This document shows positions 17,932 to 25,551 of a stretch of DNA of 64,000 bases, piece by piece (the stretch's first letter is position 1; the number at the start of each line of letters is the position of its first letter). Origin of the DNA: Bradyrhizobium sp. 170 (GTDB lineage Bacteria; Pseudomonadota; Alphaproteobacteria; Rhizobiales; Xanthobacteraceae); contig NZ_CP064703.1 in the NCBI RefSeq assembly GCF_023101085.1, positions 2,790,001 to 2,854,000 on the forward strand, read 5' to 3'. The notes beneath the pieces are model-generated. The model was not told where the DNA came from and did not search any database. It worked only from the letters and a program-made list of their open reading frames with translations. Made by a program: the position numbers and the translations under genes.

Positions 17932-18711
17932 ATGCTGGACCGCATTCTCGATGCAGCAACCGACAACCTCAGGTTCGCGAAGATTCTGGTCCAAATGGGT
18001 CTCGATCCGAACAACGTGACCTGGGACGCCATCTTCAACCGCCTGCTGGAAATCTTTCTGCACAACATCACGCTTGCCAATATGTTCGCCCTGGTCGGCG
18101 CGATCTTCTTTGTCGCTACATTGCTGACGCACACGATGGTGCCGCTACGGGTCGCGAACATGATCGGTTGCGCATTCTTCGCCATCTTCGGTGCGCTCAC
18201 CGGAGCCGTCACGATCTTTCTTCTTTATCTCCTGATGATTCCCATCAATGCCTACCGTCTCCGTCAAATGCTCGCGCTGGTGAAGAAGGCGCGCACCGCA
18301 ACACAGGGCGACATGTCGATGGAGTGGCTCAAGCCGTTCATGACCGACCGCAAGTATCGCAAGGGCGATATCTTGATGAAGAAGGGTGACGCAGCCAACG
18401 AAATGCTGCTGACCGTTACCGGCAAATTCCGGGTCATCGAAATCAACGTCGAACTTCCGCCGGGGCGTTTGATGGGCGAGCTTGGTTTCCTCACGCTCGA
18501 CAACCGCCGGACCGCGACGATCGAATGTTTCGAGGATGGCCGCGTCCTGACTATCAGCTATGAAAAGCTGCTCGAGATCTACTTCCAAAACCCGCAGTTC
18601 GGCTATTACTTCCTTGTCTTGACCAGCCAGCGCCTGCTGGAAAATCTCGCGCGGGCCGAAGCCATCATCGCGCAGAACAAGATCGCGCCGCAGACGCCTT
18701 TCGCCAACTGA
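17932..18711 (+). CDS. Membrane-anchored cyclic-nucleotide-binding-domain protein
   Basis: 259 residues. Two to three membrane segments lie at about 40-110 (NMFALVGAIFFVATLLTH and ANMIGCAFFAIFGALTGAVT, running into FLLYLLMIPI). A cNMP-binding-like beta barrel follows at about 135-230: KYRKGDILMKKGDAANEMLL, then GRLMGELGFLTLDNRRTATI (phosphate-binding-cassette position GELGFL) and EDGRVLTISYEKL. There is no DNA-binding domain, so it resembles Popeye/CRP-type membrane sensors rather than a transcription factor. AAGGAG is only 2 nt from the ATG at 17923 but 11 nt from the ATG at 17932, so I prefer the second. Two nucleotidyl cyclases are encoded in the same window (4654, 21807); a link is only inferred. 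Confidence 0.75.
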   Translation: MLDRILDAATDNLRFAKILVQMGLDPNNVTWDAIFNRLLEIFLHNITLANMFALVGAIFFVATLLTHTMVPLRVANMIGCAFFAIFGALTGAVTIFLLYLLMIPINAYRLRQMLALVKKARTATQGDMSMEWLKPFMTDRKYRKGDILMKKGDAANEMLLTVTGKFRVIEINVELPPGRLMGELGFLTLDNRRTATIECFEDGRVLTISYEKLLEIYFQNPQFGYYFLVLTSQRLLENLARAEAIIAQNKIAPQTPFAN

Positions 18712-18982
18712 CAGCGGTCCGAGGAGATTGATCCCGGCCGTCGCCTGCTCCGCCGCCGTCCTAATTCCCACTGGCTTCGCGCGCACGGCGCAGAACTCGA
18801 ATTCGGGGATCTTTCCAAACGGATCGAGCGCCAGATTGGTGAGCAGATTGGCAACAGTCCTCCCGCTCATCCTTCGCTTGGCAGGGCTTGAAGTACCGAT
18901 CATTGCACGCTGCCTGCGGCCATCGCCTCTAAAGCGAAGCCGAAAACAAGAGCGTCTTGCTGCAGTGCCTGAGTCCGCTTGT
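18712..18982. other. Gap with a possible decayed gene fragment
   Basis: On the minus strand the stretch reads as a protein-like segment (RTVANLLTNLALDPFGKIPE, then FEFCAVRAKPVGIRTAAEQA) with no start and a frame that runs into the complement of the previous gene. I do not recognise it; it may be a remnant or chance. Confidence 0.25.
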
Positions 18983-19079
18983 GGCACCCTTGAGACATGC
19001 CCGCCTGACCTAAGAATGTCCGTTCACCGGGGTAGACCGGAAGTCGCCGGTATCCGGCCAAACCGGCGCGATTGACCCT
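18983..19079. repeat. Dispersed intergenic repeat, copy 6, carrying an IS at its end
   Basis: CACCCTTGAGACATGCCCGC, AATGTCCGTTCACCGGGGTA, GACCGGAAGTCGCCGG and GGCGCGATTGACCC. The second IS1182 element begins directly after the terminal GACCCT. Confidence 0.8.
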
Positions 19080-20579
19080 GGCTGTGTGAAAACGTCGCTG
19101 CTTTGCTATGATTCTCTCGTGATTCTGCGGGGGAAGCTGATGCGGCGCTTCGTTGAGCAGGCGGATCGTGGGCAGTGGACGCTATTGCCCGAATGCCTTG
19201 ATGATTTCATTGACGAGAGCAACCCTGTTCGCGTGATCGACGTGTTTGTCGATACGCTCGATTTGGCTGAGATGAGCTTTGAGGGAGTGGAACCTGCGGC
19301 GACTGGTCGGCCATCGTACCACCCCTCGGTTCTCCTCAAGCTTTATATCTACGGCTATCTGAACCGGGTGCAGTCGAGCCGGCGGCTCGAACGCGAGGCC
19401 GGACGCAATGTCGAGGTCATGTGGCTGCTGGGTCGACTCGCACCTGATCACAAGACGATCGCGGACTTCCGCAAAGACAACGGCCTGGCGCTGCGCAGGG
19501 TATGTGCGCGCTTCGTCGAACTCTGCCGCGAGATGGGCCTCCTCGCGACGGCGAGCGTTGCCATCGATGGCAGCAAGTTCAAGGCCGTGAACAACCGGGA
19601 CAAGAACTTCACGCGGGCGAAGGTGGAACGGCGGCGTGCCCAACTGGAGGAGAGCGTCGCCCGCTATCTGAGCCAACTTGACACGGCCGACCGGCAAGAG
19701 CCGACGGAGGCATTGGCCGCGAAGGTGACGAGGCTTACCGAGAAACTGACGAAGCTGAAGGAGGAAATGAGCAAGCTTGCCGTTTACGAGAAGCAGATGC
19801 TTGCTTCGCCTGACCAGCAAATCTCGCTGACCGATCCCGACAGCCGTTCGATGGCGACGAGCGGGCGTGGTTCCGGCGTCGTCGGCTACAACGTGCAGGT
19901 CGCGGTGGACACCAAGCACCACCTGATTGTGACGCATGAGGTAACGAACAGCGGCTCAGATCGGGCTCAATTGGCCAATATGGCCAAGCAGGCGAAGGCT
20001 GTTCTCCAGACCGAGACGCTCGAGGCTGTTGCCGATCGCGGCTACTTCAGCAGCTTGGAGATCCTCGCATGTCACCAGGCCGGCATCACGGTAACTCTGC
20101 CCAAGCCGCAGACGTCGGGTGCCAAGTCAGATGGCCGCTTCGGCAAGCAGGACTTTGTCTATTTGGCAGAGGAGGACGCCTATCGCTGTCCAGCCGGGGA
20201 GCAACTGCCATATCGCTTTACGAGCGAGGAGGACGGCAAGCGGCTACGGCGCTACTGGACCACAGCCTGTCAAGATTGTTCGCTTAAATCGCAGTGCACG
20301 ACAGGGCCAGAGCGGCGGATTCCACGATGGGAGCATGAGCATCTGCTCGAAGCTGTGCAGCAGCGCCTTGATGCAAACCCACAAGCCATGCGCCTGCGTC
20401 GCGAGACGGTCGAGCATCCGTTCGGCACGATGAAAGCCCGCATGGGAGCGACACACTTCCTCACCAAAACGCTTCCAAAGGTAGCTGCCGAGATGGCTCT
20501 CTCGGTCCTGGCCTATAATCTGACACGGGTTATGAACATCGTCGGGACCAAGCCGCTGATGGCTGCGATCGTGGCCTGA
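19080..20579 (+). mobile_element. IS1182-family insertion sequence, copy 2, right end not found
   Basis: The left end GGCTGTGTGAAAACG is identical to copy 1 and also follows GACCCT. The two copies agree up to GGCCTGAGACC after the transposase stop and then diverge; no GTTTTTACACGGCC-like right end follows, so the right inverted repeat seems lost. The end given is the transposase stop. Confidence 0.7.
19140..20579 (+). CDS. IS1182-family transposase, intact
   Basis: 479 residues, the usual length for the family. Same domains as the copy at 14722: N-terminal DUF772-like region (PSYHPSVLLKLYIYGYLNRV), DDE core with AIDGSKFKAVNNRDKNFTRA, VADRGYFSSLEILACH and ETVEHPFGTMKARMGATHFL, plus a Cys cluster CQDCSLKSQC typical of IS1182. 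ATG at 19140 (MRRFVEQADRGQW) follows GGGGGAAGCTG. The frame is complete, including the NMAKQAK segment damaged in copy 1. As the right inverted repeat appears missing, it may supply transposase in trans to copy 1 rather than move itself (inference). Confidence 0.9.
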   Translation: MRRFVEQADRGQWTLLPECLDDFIDESNPVRVIDVFVDTLDLAEMSFEGVEPAATGRPSYHPSVLLKLYIYGYLNRVQSSRRLEREAGRNVEVMWLLGRLAPDHKTIADFRKDNGLALRRVCARFVELCREMGLLATASVAIDGSKFKAVNNRDKNFTRAKVERRRAQLEESVARYLSQLDTADRQEPTEALAAKVTRLTEKLTKLKEEMSKLAVYEKQMLASPDQQISLTDPDSRSMATSGRGSGVVGYNVQVAVDTKHHLIVTHEVTNSGSDRAQLANMAKQAKAVLQTETLEAVADRGYFSSLEILACHQAGITVTLPKPQTSGAKSDGRFGKQDFVYLAEEDAYRCPAGEQLPYRFTSEEDGKRLRRYWTTACQDCSLKSQCTTGPERRIPRWEHEHLLEAVQQRLDANPQAMRLRRETVEHPFGTMKARMGATHFLTKTLPKVAAEMALSVLAYNLTRVMNIVGTKPLMAAIVA

Positions 20580-20634
20580 GACCCACTCGGCCTTTGCTCC
20601 CAATACCGACGTCCCTATTGCAGACGCGCGCGGC

Positions 20635-21177
20635 CTATTGCTGCGATCTGCGTTCAAGCAGCCGGTCGCGGACCTCCTCCGATACAAAGCGCTCCGCCCG
20701 CTGCCATGCCTCGTCATTGTCACCGCGGAACTGGAAGTACTTTCTGAACACGACGCGCTGGGCTGTTGTATCGATGGCAGCAATCCGCACAACTTGCACC
20801 AGCGTGCTTAGCTTGTGAATGATGCCGATAATCAGGGTCTGCGTGCCGGCCTGTGACGCCGCGCGCAGCCGATCGCGCAACGCCGGTCCGTCTATCGGAC
20901 AATTTAGCGCGCAGGAGGAGGGCACGAGCTCAAAGCGCCGGTCTGCCGTGACGTCGTCCCGCAGCGCGGTCATGAAAGCCCGCAATCGCTTTTCATGCGC
21001 GGCCGTCTGATCGGTGGGCTCGTTCGACGTGTCGATATAATTGAAATCGTCGACGGAGACAGCCAAGGCGTGGTCGGCCGTCGCGGCGGATGCATCTGAG
21101 ATGAGGCTGGATCCGAGGAACAGACTGGTGAACAGGCCGGCTGTGGTAAGAGCGTGCAACAGGGAGGCGTGGCGCAT
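20635..21177 (-). CDS. Exported DUF2380 protein
   Basis: 180 residues with a signal peptide (RHASLLHALTTAGLFTSLFL, then GSSLISDASA, cleavage likely after ASA near residue 31). The mature part has VSVDDFNYIDTSNE, the family opening, a Cys pair (SSCALNCPID), and LIIGIIHKLSTLVQVVRI followed by FRKYFQFRGDNDEAWQRA. Such proteins are predicted periplasmic and often encoded near cyclase/TPR genes in Bradyrhizobium; function unknown. It is convergent with the IS1182 transposase 55 bp away, and its 3' end may be close to the IS joint. Confidence 0.75.
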   Translation of the reverse strand: MRHASLLHALTTAGLFTSLFLGSSLISDASAATADHALAVSVDDFNYIDTSNEPTDQTAAHEKRLRAFMTALRDDVTADRRFELVPSSCALNCPIDGPALRDRLRAASQAGTQTLIIGIIHKLSTLVQVVRIAAIDTTAQRVVFRKYFQFRGDNDEAWQRAERFVSEEVRDRLLERRSQQ

Positions 21178-21392
21178 GGCGATGGCTCGATCTCCGTGGC
21201 TGAATTGCGGTGCGACTAACCCTTTCCAACCATCAATTGCTGCATTCCCTGCCGCTATCCGGCACCGTCGTTCAGACCAAGTTGCGCCGAAATATCCAAA
21301 GCGGATTTGACCAGAAGATTAGAGGTCGCCAGCGGAAAGTCAGCTTACAAGTTAGTCATTCAAGGCTGTTTGAAGTGCTCGCATTGCAAGCG

Positions 21393-21494
21393 CCGACCAA
21401 ATACGAGCTGGTCGTCAACCTCAAGACCGCTAAAATGCTCGGCCTCGATCTTCCCGCGGCGCCGCTCGTCCGCGCAGACGAATCGATCGTCTAA
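21393..21494 (+). pseudogene. C-terminal scrap of an ABC_sub_bind solute-binding protein
   Basis: Only 33 codons: PTKYELVVNLKTAKMLGLDL, then PAAPLVRADESIV and a stop. This is the standard C-terminus of the ABC_sub_bind family; compare LIFNLKTARTIGVTIPPELL in the intact gene at 29364. Nothing upstream in frame belongs to the family, so the gene was cut away. The remaining gap 21178-21806 holds only repeat-like GACCC/CGTCGGC sequence. Confidence 0.7.
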
Positions 21495-21806
21495 GAGACG
21501 CAGTTTGCTGCAACGCATGAGTCCGCTTATGGCCCCAGCCGACGTGCCTATTTTGGCCGCCCACGTCGGCTTTCGGGTGGAGAGCTGACTAGGCGCGGAT
21601 GGGTCGGCGAAGTCGCTTCTTGACCCTGAGCCGACCTGACGAAGCGGATCGTTCCGCAGCTCCATTGCCAGGCCTTCTCTTGGCCCAAGATGGATTGCAA
21701 AGACTTCATTGCATTGCTGTCGCTGGCTCAATTCGAGCGAACCATCGTGCGACTGGCTCGGCGGCCAGATCTATCGTACACTCCTTCCAGTTGAGGCTTT
21801 CGCGCT

Positions 21807-23792
21807 ATGGCTGGAAAGCGGCGAGTTCCGGGCGGACGCAGGCTGTTGGCGATAATGGCCGCCGACGTCGCGGGCTATTCGCGGCTCATGCACGACGACG
21901 AGGAGGGCACGCACAGGTGTCTCACGGCGCTCCTTGACGATGTTATCGAGCCCACGGTGGCAGAGCACGGAGGCCGCATTGTCAAGAACACCGGCGACGG
22001 GTTCTTGGCCGAGTTTCCGAGCGCGGTCCAGGCAGTTCGAGCGGCCGCGTGCTTCCAACGCGCTGTTGGCGACCTACAGAAGAATGACGCGAAGGGCAAA
22101 CGCCTTCTTTTTCGCGTGGGTATCAACATAGGCGATGTCATCGTCGAGCCGAACGATATCTTCGGCGACGGCGTGAATATTGCGGCTCGCCTCGAAGGTA
22201 TCGCGGAGCCAGGCGGCACCTGCATCGCGTCTTCCGCCTACGATCAGGTCCGCGGCAAGGTCGATATGGCGTTCGAAGACATGGGGCCGCAGACGCTGAA
22301 AAACATCGCCGAGCCGATACGTGTCTGGCGCGCAAGGCCATCGGACTCAGAAGTCCCGAAGGACGTACCGGAGCGGCCTATATCCGCTGGCGCGGGCGGC
22401 TCGCTGGGTCGAATCCGGGGCCGTCTGAAGCTTGCTGGCGGCGCGCTCGCGTCGGTCGCAACCGTCGGAGCGGTCGGCCTCTTCGGTTATTGGAATGTTT
22501 GGAACTCCGTCCGCACTGACGTTTTGCCGGACGGACAAAAGACACAGCGAGAGGCAGCAGGCCGGCCCGATATCGCTCCTCGCTTGTCTCTAGTCGTCCT
22601 GCCCTTTGCGAACCTCAACAACGATCCGGAGCAGGACTATTTCGCCGACAGCATTACGACCGACTTAACGACAGATCTCGCGCGAATGCGCAACGCATTT
22701 GTCATCGGACGCGGGACGGCTTTTACCTATAAGAACAGGCAGGTCGATCTGAAGACTCTCGGCAAGGACCTGGGTATCCGCTGGGCCGTACAGGGCGCGG
22801 TGCGGCGCGCCGGAGATCAGGTCCGGGTCAACGTGTCGCTTACAGATGTCGAGAGTGGTCGTGACATCTGGTCCGATCGTTTCGACAGTGATCGCACGAA
22901 AGTCTCAGTCTTGCAGGACCAGATCACAGCACGGCTCGCCCGCTCGCTCAATATTGAACTTATACAAGCTGAAAGCCGCCGTAGCGAAACGGACCGATCG
23001 AAGAATCCGGATGCCGTGGACTTCGCCATGCGCGGCTGGGCAAAGTCCTATGAGCCTCGATCGAAGACGACAATTGCGCAGGCAAAGGAGCTATTCGACA
23101 ATGCGCTGCGCCTCGATCCGGACAATGTCGATGCAATGATCGGGAAGGCGTGGTATCTGAGCCCCCCTATCAATTTGCTCTCCGGATGGCCTGTGTCCGT
23201 GACGGAAGACAAAAAGACGGCAACCAATCTCGTCGACAGAGCCCTTTCGAAAAGCCCGGCAAACGCAATGGCTCACGTGGTGAAGGGAGACACTCTTCGA
23301 TTTGGTAACCCTGACGAGGCGCTGCATCAATACGACGCTGCGCTTGAAATCAATCCGAATTTCCCGGCCGCCTACTCAGGTAAAGGAGATGCACTAATCC
23401 TCGTCGGGCGGGCACGCGAAGCCCTATCCGTGACGCAGCTAGCCCTCCGGCTCAGCCCCAGGGATCCTTCTGCTGTCGCTTGGCGTTGGACTCTCTGCCA
23501 TGCACACCTGCACCTGCACGATTATCAAGAAGCAATCGAAGAATGCAGGCGGACGACCAATATGAACAGCGCATTCTGGTTCGCCTATATAGGTCTGGCC
23601 TCGGCTTACGCAGCGACCGGGCAATTGGAGCAGGCACAGCTGAGCTTAACCGAATTGAACAAGATCCGACCAGACTTCACGATCCAATGGTATCGTGATT
23701 TCGGTTATGCACTCACGAGTAACCCGCAGTTTCGCCGTGAGTTCGACGACATTCTCGATGGACTCAGGAAGGTAGGCGTGCGGGAGCAATAG
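21807..23792 (+). CDS. Adenylate/guanylate cyclase with membrane segment, TolB-like and TPR regions
   Basis: 661 residues. Class III cyclase domain at about 12-180: IMAADVAGYSRLMHDDEEGT, KNTGDGFLAEF and FGDGVNIAARLEG, with both metal aspartates and the Asn/Arg pair. A single hydrophobic stretch (GGALASVATVGAVGLFGYW, about 212-230) may anchor it in the membrane and would place the TolB-like part (LSLVVLPFANLNNDPEQDYF, AVQGAVRRAGDQVRVNVSL) and the TPR repeats on the far side. TPR-like units carry NPNFPAAYSGKGDAL and SPRDPSAV. The start is ATG at 21807. It is a paralogue of the protein at 4654, which lacks the membrane segment. Likely makes a cyclic nucleotide in response to an unknown cue. Confidence 0.87.
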   Translation: MAGKRRVPGGRRLLAIMAADVAGYSRLMHDDEEGTHRCLTALLDDVIEPTVAEHGGRIVKNTGDGFLAEFPSAVQAVRAAACFQRAVGDLQKNDAKGKRLLFRVGINIGDVIVEPNDIFGDGVNIAARLEGIAEPGGTCIASSAYDQVRGKVDMAFEDMGPQTLKNIAEPIRVWRARPSDSEVPKDVPERPISAGAGGSLGRIRGRLKLAGGALASVATVGAVGLFGYWNVWNSVRTDVLPDGQKTQREAAGRPDIAPRLSLVVLPFANLNNDPEQDYFADSITTDLTTDLARMRNAFVIGRGTAFTYKNRQVDLKTLGKDLGIRWAVQGAVRRAGDQVRVNVSLTDVESGRDIWSDRFDSDRTKVSVLQDQITARLARSLNIELIQAESRRSETDRSKNPDAVDFAMRGWAKSYEPRSKTTIAQAKELFDNALRLDPDNVDAMIGKAWYLSPPINLLSGWPVSVTEDKKTATNLVDRALSKSPANAMAHVVKGDTLRFGNPDEALHQYDAALEINPNFPAAYSGKGDALILVGRAREALSVTQLALRLSPRDPSAVAWRWTLCHAHLHLHDYQEAIEECRRTTNMNSAFWFAYIGLASAYAATGQLEQAQLSLTELNKIRPDFTIQWYRDFGYALTSNPQFRREFDDILDGLRKVGVREQ

Positions 23793-23832
23793 AGCTACTT
23801 GCTTAGTGGCAAGCCGCGAAGTTCCCGCTTCT

Positions 23833-23895
23833 GGCACATCGCGTCATTTCGCTGCGCTGCAGAACTTGGTCGCTATCCGGGCATAGCGGACTTTG
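23833..23895. repeat. Second intergenic repeat family, copy B (partial)
   Basis: GGCACATCGCGTCATTTCGC, GGTCGCTATCCGGGCATAGC and GGACTTTGG match the first two blocks of the copy at 14553; the terminal block is missing. Confidence 0.6.
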
Positions 23896-23932
23896 GCAAG
23901 CCGTCCGCCCGGCAGATTTATAGTTTCACGGC

Positions 23933-24409
23933 CTAGATTGCTCGAATGCTGCGAGTGCGGACGGCCGGCTTGGTAGTCTGGGTGGTGCCGACGACGCGCT
24001 TGGGCGTCTCCCTCTTGCGAGTGATCGCCCCGGACGCCTCCTTCATGTAATCGGGATGTTGATGACCGTAGGTGTCAATCAGAACCTTCACCGACATGCC
24101 GAGATAACCAGCCGCTTCCCATGGGTCAGTGCCCAGCTGCATGAGCCAGGTCGCTGCCGTATGGCGTAGCGTGTGGGGAGTGACGTTTCCGTCCGAGAGG
24201 TCGAGCTTCGCCACCTCCACCGCCCGCGCGAAGCCGTTCTTCACCGACTTGACGCCAGCGCCCTGCCACTCAACGAAGTGGTTGGCGATGATCTTCTTGT
24301 CGTACCAGCGCCGCATGTGGACCAGCAGACGGTCCGGCAGCGGCACGGTGGGCTGACGCTTGTTCGTCGCTCGTCGGCCGATCGCCAGGCGGTGATAGCG
24401 GCCGCTCAA
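23933..24409 (-). pseudogene. Tyrosine recombinase (integrase), C-terminal fragment
   Basis: 158 residues of a phage/ICE-type integrase. Seen: TPHTLRHTAATWLMQLGTDP (the HxxR box) and the end box GMSVKVLIDTYGHQHPDYMK with the Tyr region. The N-terminal core-binding domain and the first catalytic Arg are absent, while integrases are usually 350-420 residues, so this is the last 40 per cent. It lies 400 bp from a tRNA 3' fragment at 24811, the usual neighbour of such a gene. It was probably the integrase of an element once inserted at that tRNA. Confidence 0.8.
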
Positions 24410-24783
24410 GAGGCACGTGACAGCTTGCCCGCAACCAATGCGTCAAGTCCGGCAGCGGGCTCTGTCGGGAAACCAGGAAAAATCAGCGGTTCTTGATCGA
24501 GATCATGCACGTTTGTACAGGTTTTGCCTGCAATCGCGCCGAAGAGCCTGCTGCTGGGTGGGGCCATGGGCGTTTAACGAATTGCGCGACGATGCAATCG
24601 TGCCGCTGATTTGCCCGACGTGTCAAAATGTTTTCGCAGGATTCGGTCAAGGCATCCATGCCAGCCACCACCTGTTACTTTGCATGGGGTTGTTTTCGAT
24701 ATTTTGGTTGGGAGCAGGGTGGCTTGCCGAGCCGTAGCTCGCGGGCCGAGCGGCCAGCCTTCGCCGTTGGCTTCGGCGCGGCA

Positions 24784-24810
24784 GCCTTCACTCGCTTCGC
24801 GAGCGAAGGC
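24784..24810. terminator. Hairpin abutting the tRNA 3' fragment
   Basis: GCCTTC-A-CTCGC, loop TTC, GCGAG-C-GAAGGC: an 11-bp stem with one A/C mismatch, directly beyond the CCA end of the tRNA fragment on the minus strand. It could be the old tRNA terminator or part of the attachment site. No T-run is seen. Confidence 0.5.
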
Positions 24811-24863
24811 TGGTGGGCCCGGCAGGACTCGAACCTGCAACCAGACCGTTATGAGCGGTCTGG
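24811..24863 (-). other. 3' part of a CAT-anticodon tRNA (Ile2 or Met): attachment-site scar
   Basis: Read on the minus strand: CCAGACCGCTCATAACGGTC, TGG, TTGCAGGTTCGAGTCCTGCC and GGGCCCACCA. This gives an anticodon stem-loop with CTCATAA, a complete T-arm (GCAGG-TTCGAGT-CCTGC), the 3' acceptor strand CGGGCCC, discriminator A and CCA. The 5' acceptor strand and D-arm are missing, so this is not a working tRNA. Fragments reaching from the anticodon stem to the 3' end are the classic product of integrase-mediated insertion into a tRNA gene, and an integrase fragment lies next door. Confidence 0.75.
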
Positions 24864-25064
24864 ATCAGCAGAACGCCCTTGTTTTCTCGGGGTTTTTTAC
24901 GTCGACAATTTGCGATCTTCTGCGTTCGTTCACGTTCATGCGGGACCCAACCGGGACCCCGACAGGACCCGAAGAACAAAGGAGAACAGTTGATTCCGTC
25001 ATAAGCGATCAACCCGCCATGACTATGCGTTACCGCCAATGCTCTGAATCTACTTCCGTCTTCG

Positions 25065-25125
25065 GCGGCATAGCGGACATGGCTGGACTTGCTATGGCCG
25101 CGACCCGGTCGCGATTGACCCAACT
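25065..25125. repeat. Second intergenic repeat family, copy C (partial)
   Basis: GGCATAGCGGACATGGCTGG, ACTTGCTATGGCCGCGACCC and GGTCGCGATTGACCCAACTC match the middle and end of the copy at 14553. The rest of 24864-25158 holds nothing that I recognise. Confidence 0.6.
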
Positions 25126-25158
25126 CGGAAACTATTTAGGGCTGCAAAACACGTCTGA

Positions 25159-25398
25159 TCATGGAGGGTAGACGACGCCTCGCGGGTCGATAAAGCGGTT
25201 TGAGACAAAGTACTCGATCTGGTCTCGCGCGATACCGATATCGTGCAGCTCTCGGTCACTCAAGTCGTACAGATTGGCCCTTAGCTTCTCGCGTTCGCGC
25301 CACTCCAAAAGCGCAGCCCAATAGTTCCTGAACGTGGTCAAGCCAAACCGTACGGGCGCGATCGTCTTCTTCCACCCAATTTCATTGTAGGTCGTCAT
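25159..25398 (-). CDS. DUF1127 (YjiS-like) small protein, copy 3
   Basis: 79 residues from ATG at 25398 (MTTYNEIGWKKTIAPVRFGL). DUF1127 core YWAALLEWREREKLRANLYD, then LSDRELHDIGIARDQIEYFV. It is more diverged from copies 1 and 2 in its N-terminus than they are from each other. An in-frame start further upstream (25464) is unlikely: it would run through the operator array. The 58 bp between the array and this ATG matches the other two pairs (59 and 62 bp). Divergent from the winged-helix TPR gene at 25552. Confidence 0.85.
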   Translation of the reverse strand: MTTYNEIGWKKTIAPVRFGLTTFRNYWAALLEWREREKLRANLYDLSDRELHDIGIARDQIEYFVSNRFIDPRGVVYPP

Positions 25399-25455
25399 TG
25401 AGACATCCCTCGGGGTTGCTTCGTTTGAACAACCTGCCGGGATATCGGAAGGCCT

Positions 25456-25494
25456 GCTTGGCAAGTGGCTTACATTTTCCTTACCAGCGGCTTA
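25456..25494 (-). promoter_or_regulatory. TAAGC direct-repeat array, copy 3 (putative operator)
   Basis: On the minus strand TAAGC (25494-25490), TAAGG (25483-25479), TAAGC (25472-25468) and CAAGC (25460-25456): spacing 11, 11, 12 bp. It is oriented relative to the two genes exactly as in copies 1 and 2, 58 bp from each start codon. Surrounding bases AAATGTAAGCCAC are also shared with copy 2. Confidence 0.75.
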
Positions 25495-25551
25495 TTTTTT
25501 CGGGCCATACCGTGCTACAGCTCGTCACAGAGCAGCCGGGGGAATATTGCC

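Noticed and set aside
24811..24900. A complete tRNA gene at the CAT anticodon
   Set aside because: The D-arm and 5' acceptor strand are absent: the sequence upstream on the minus strand (TTCTGCTGATC) cannot form them. Only the 3' part is present.
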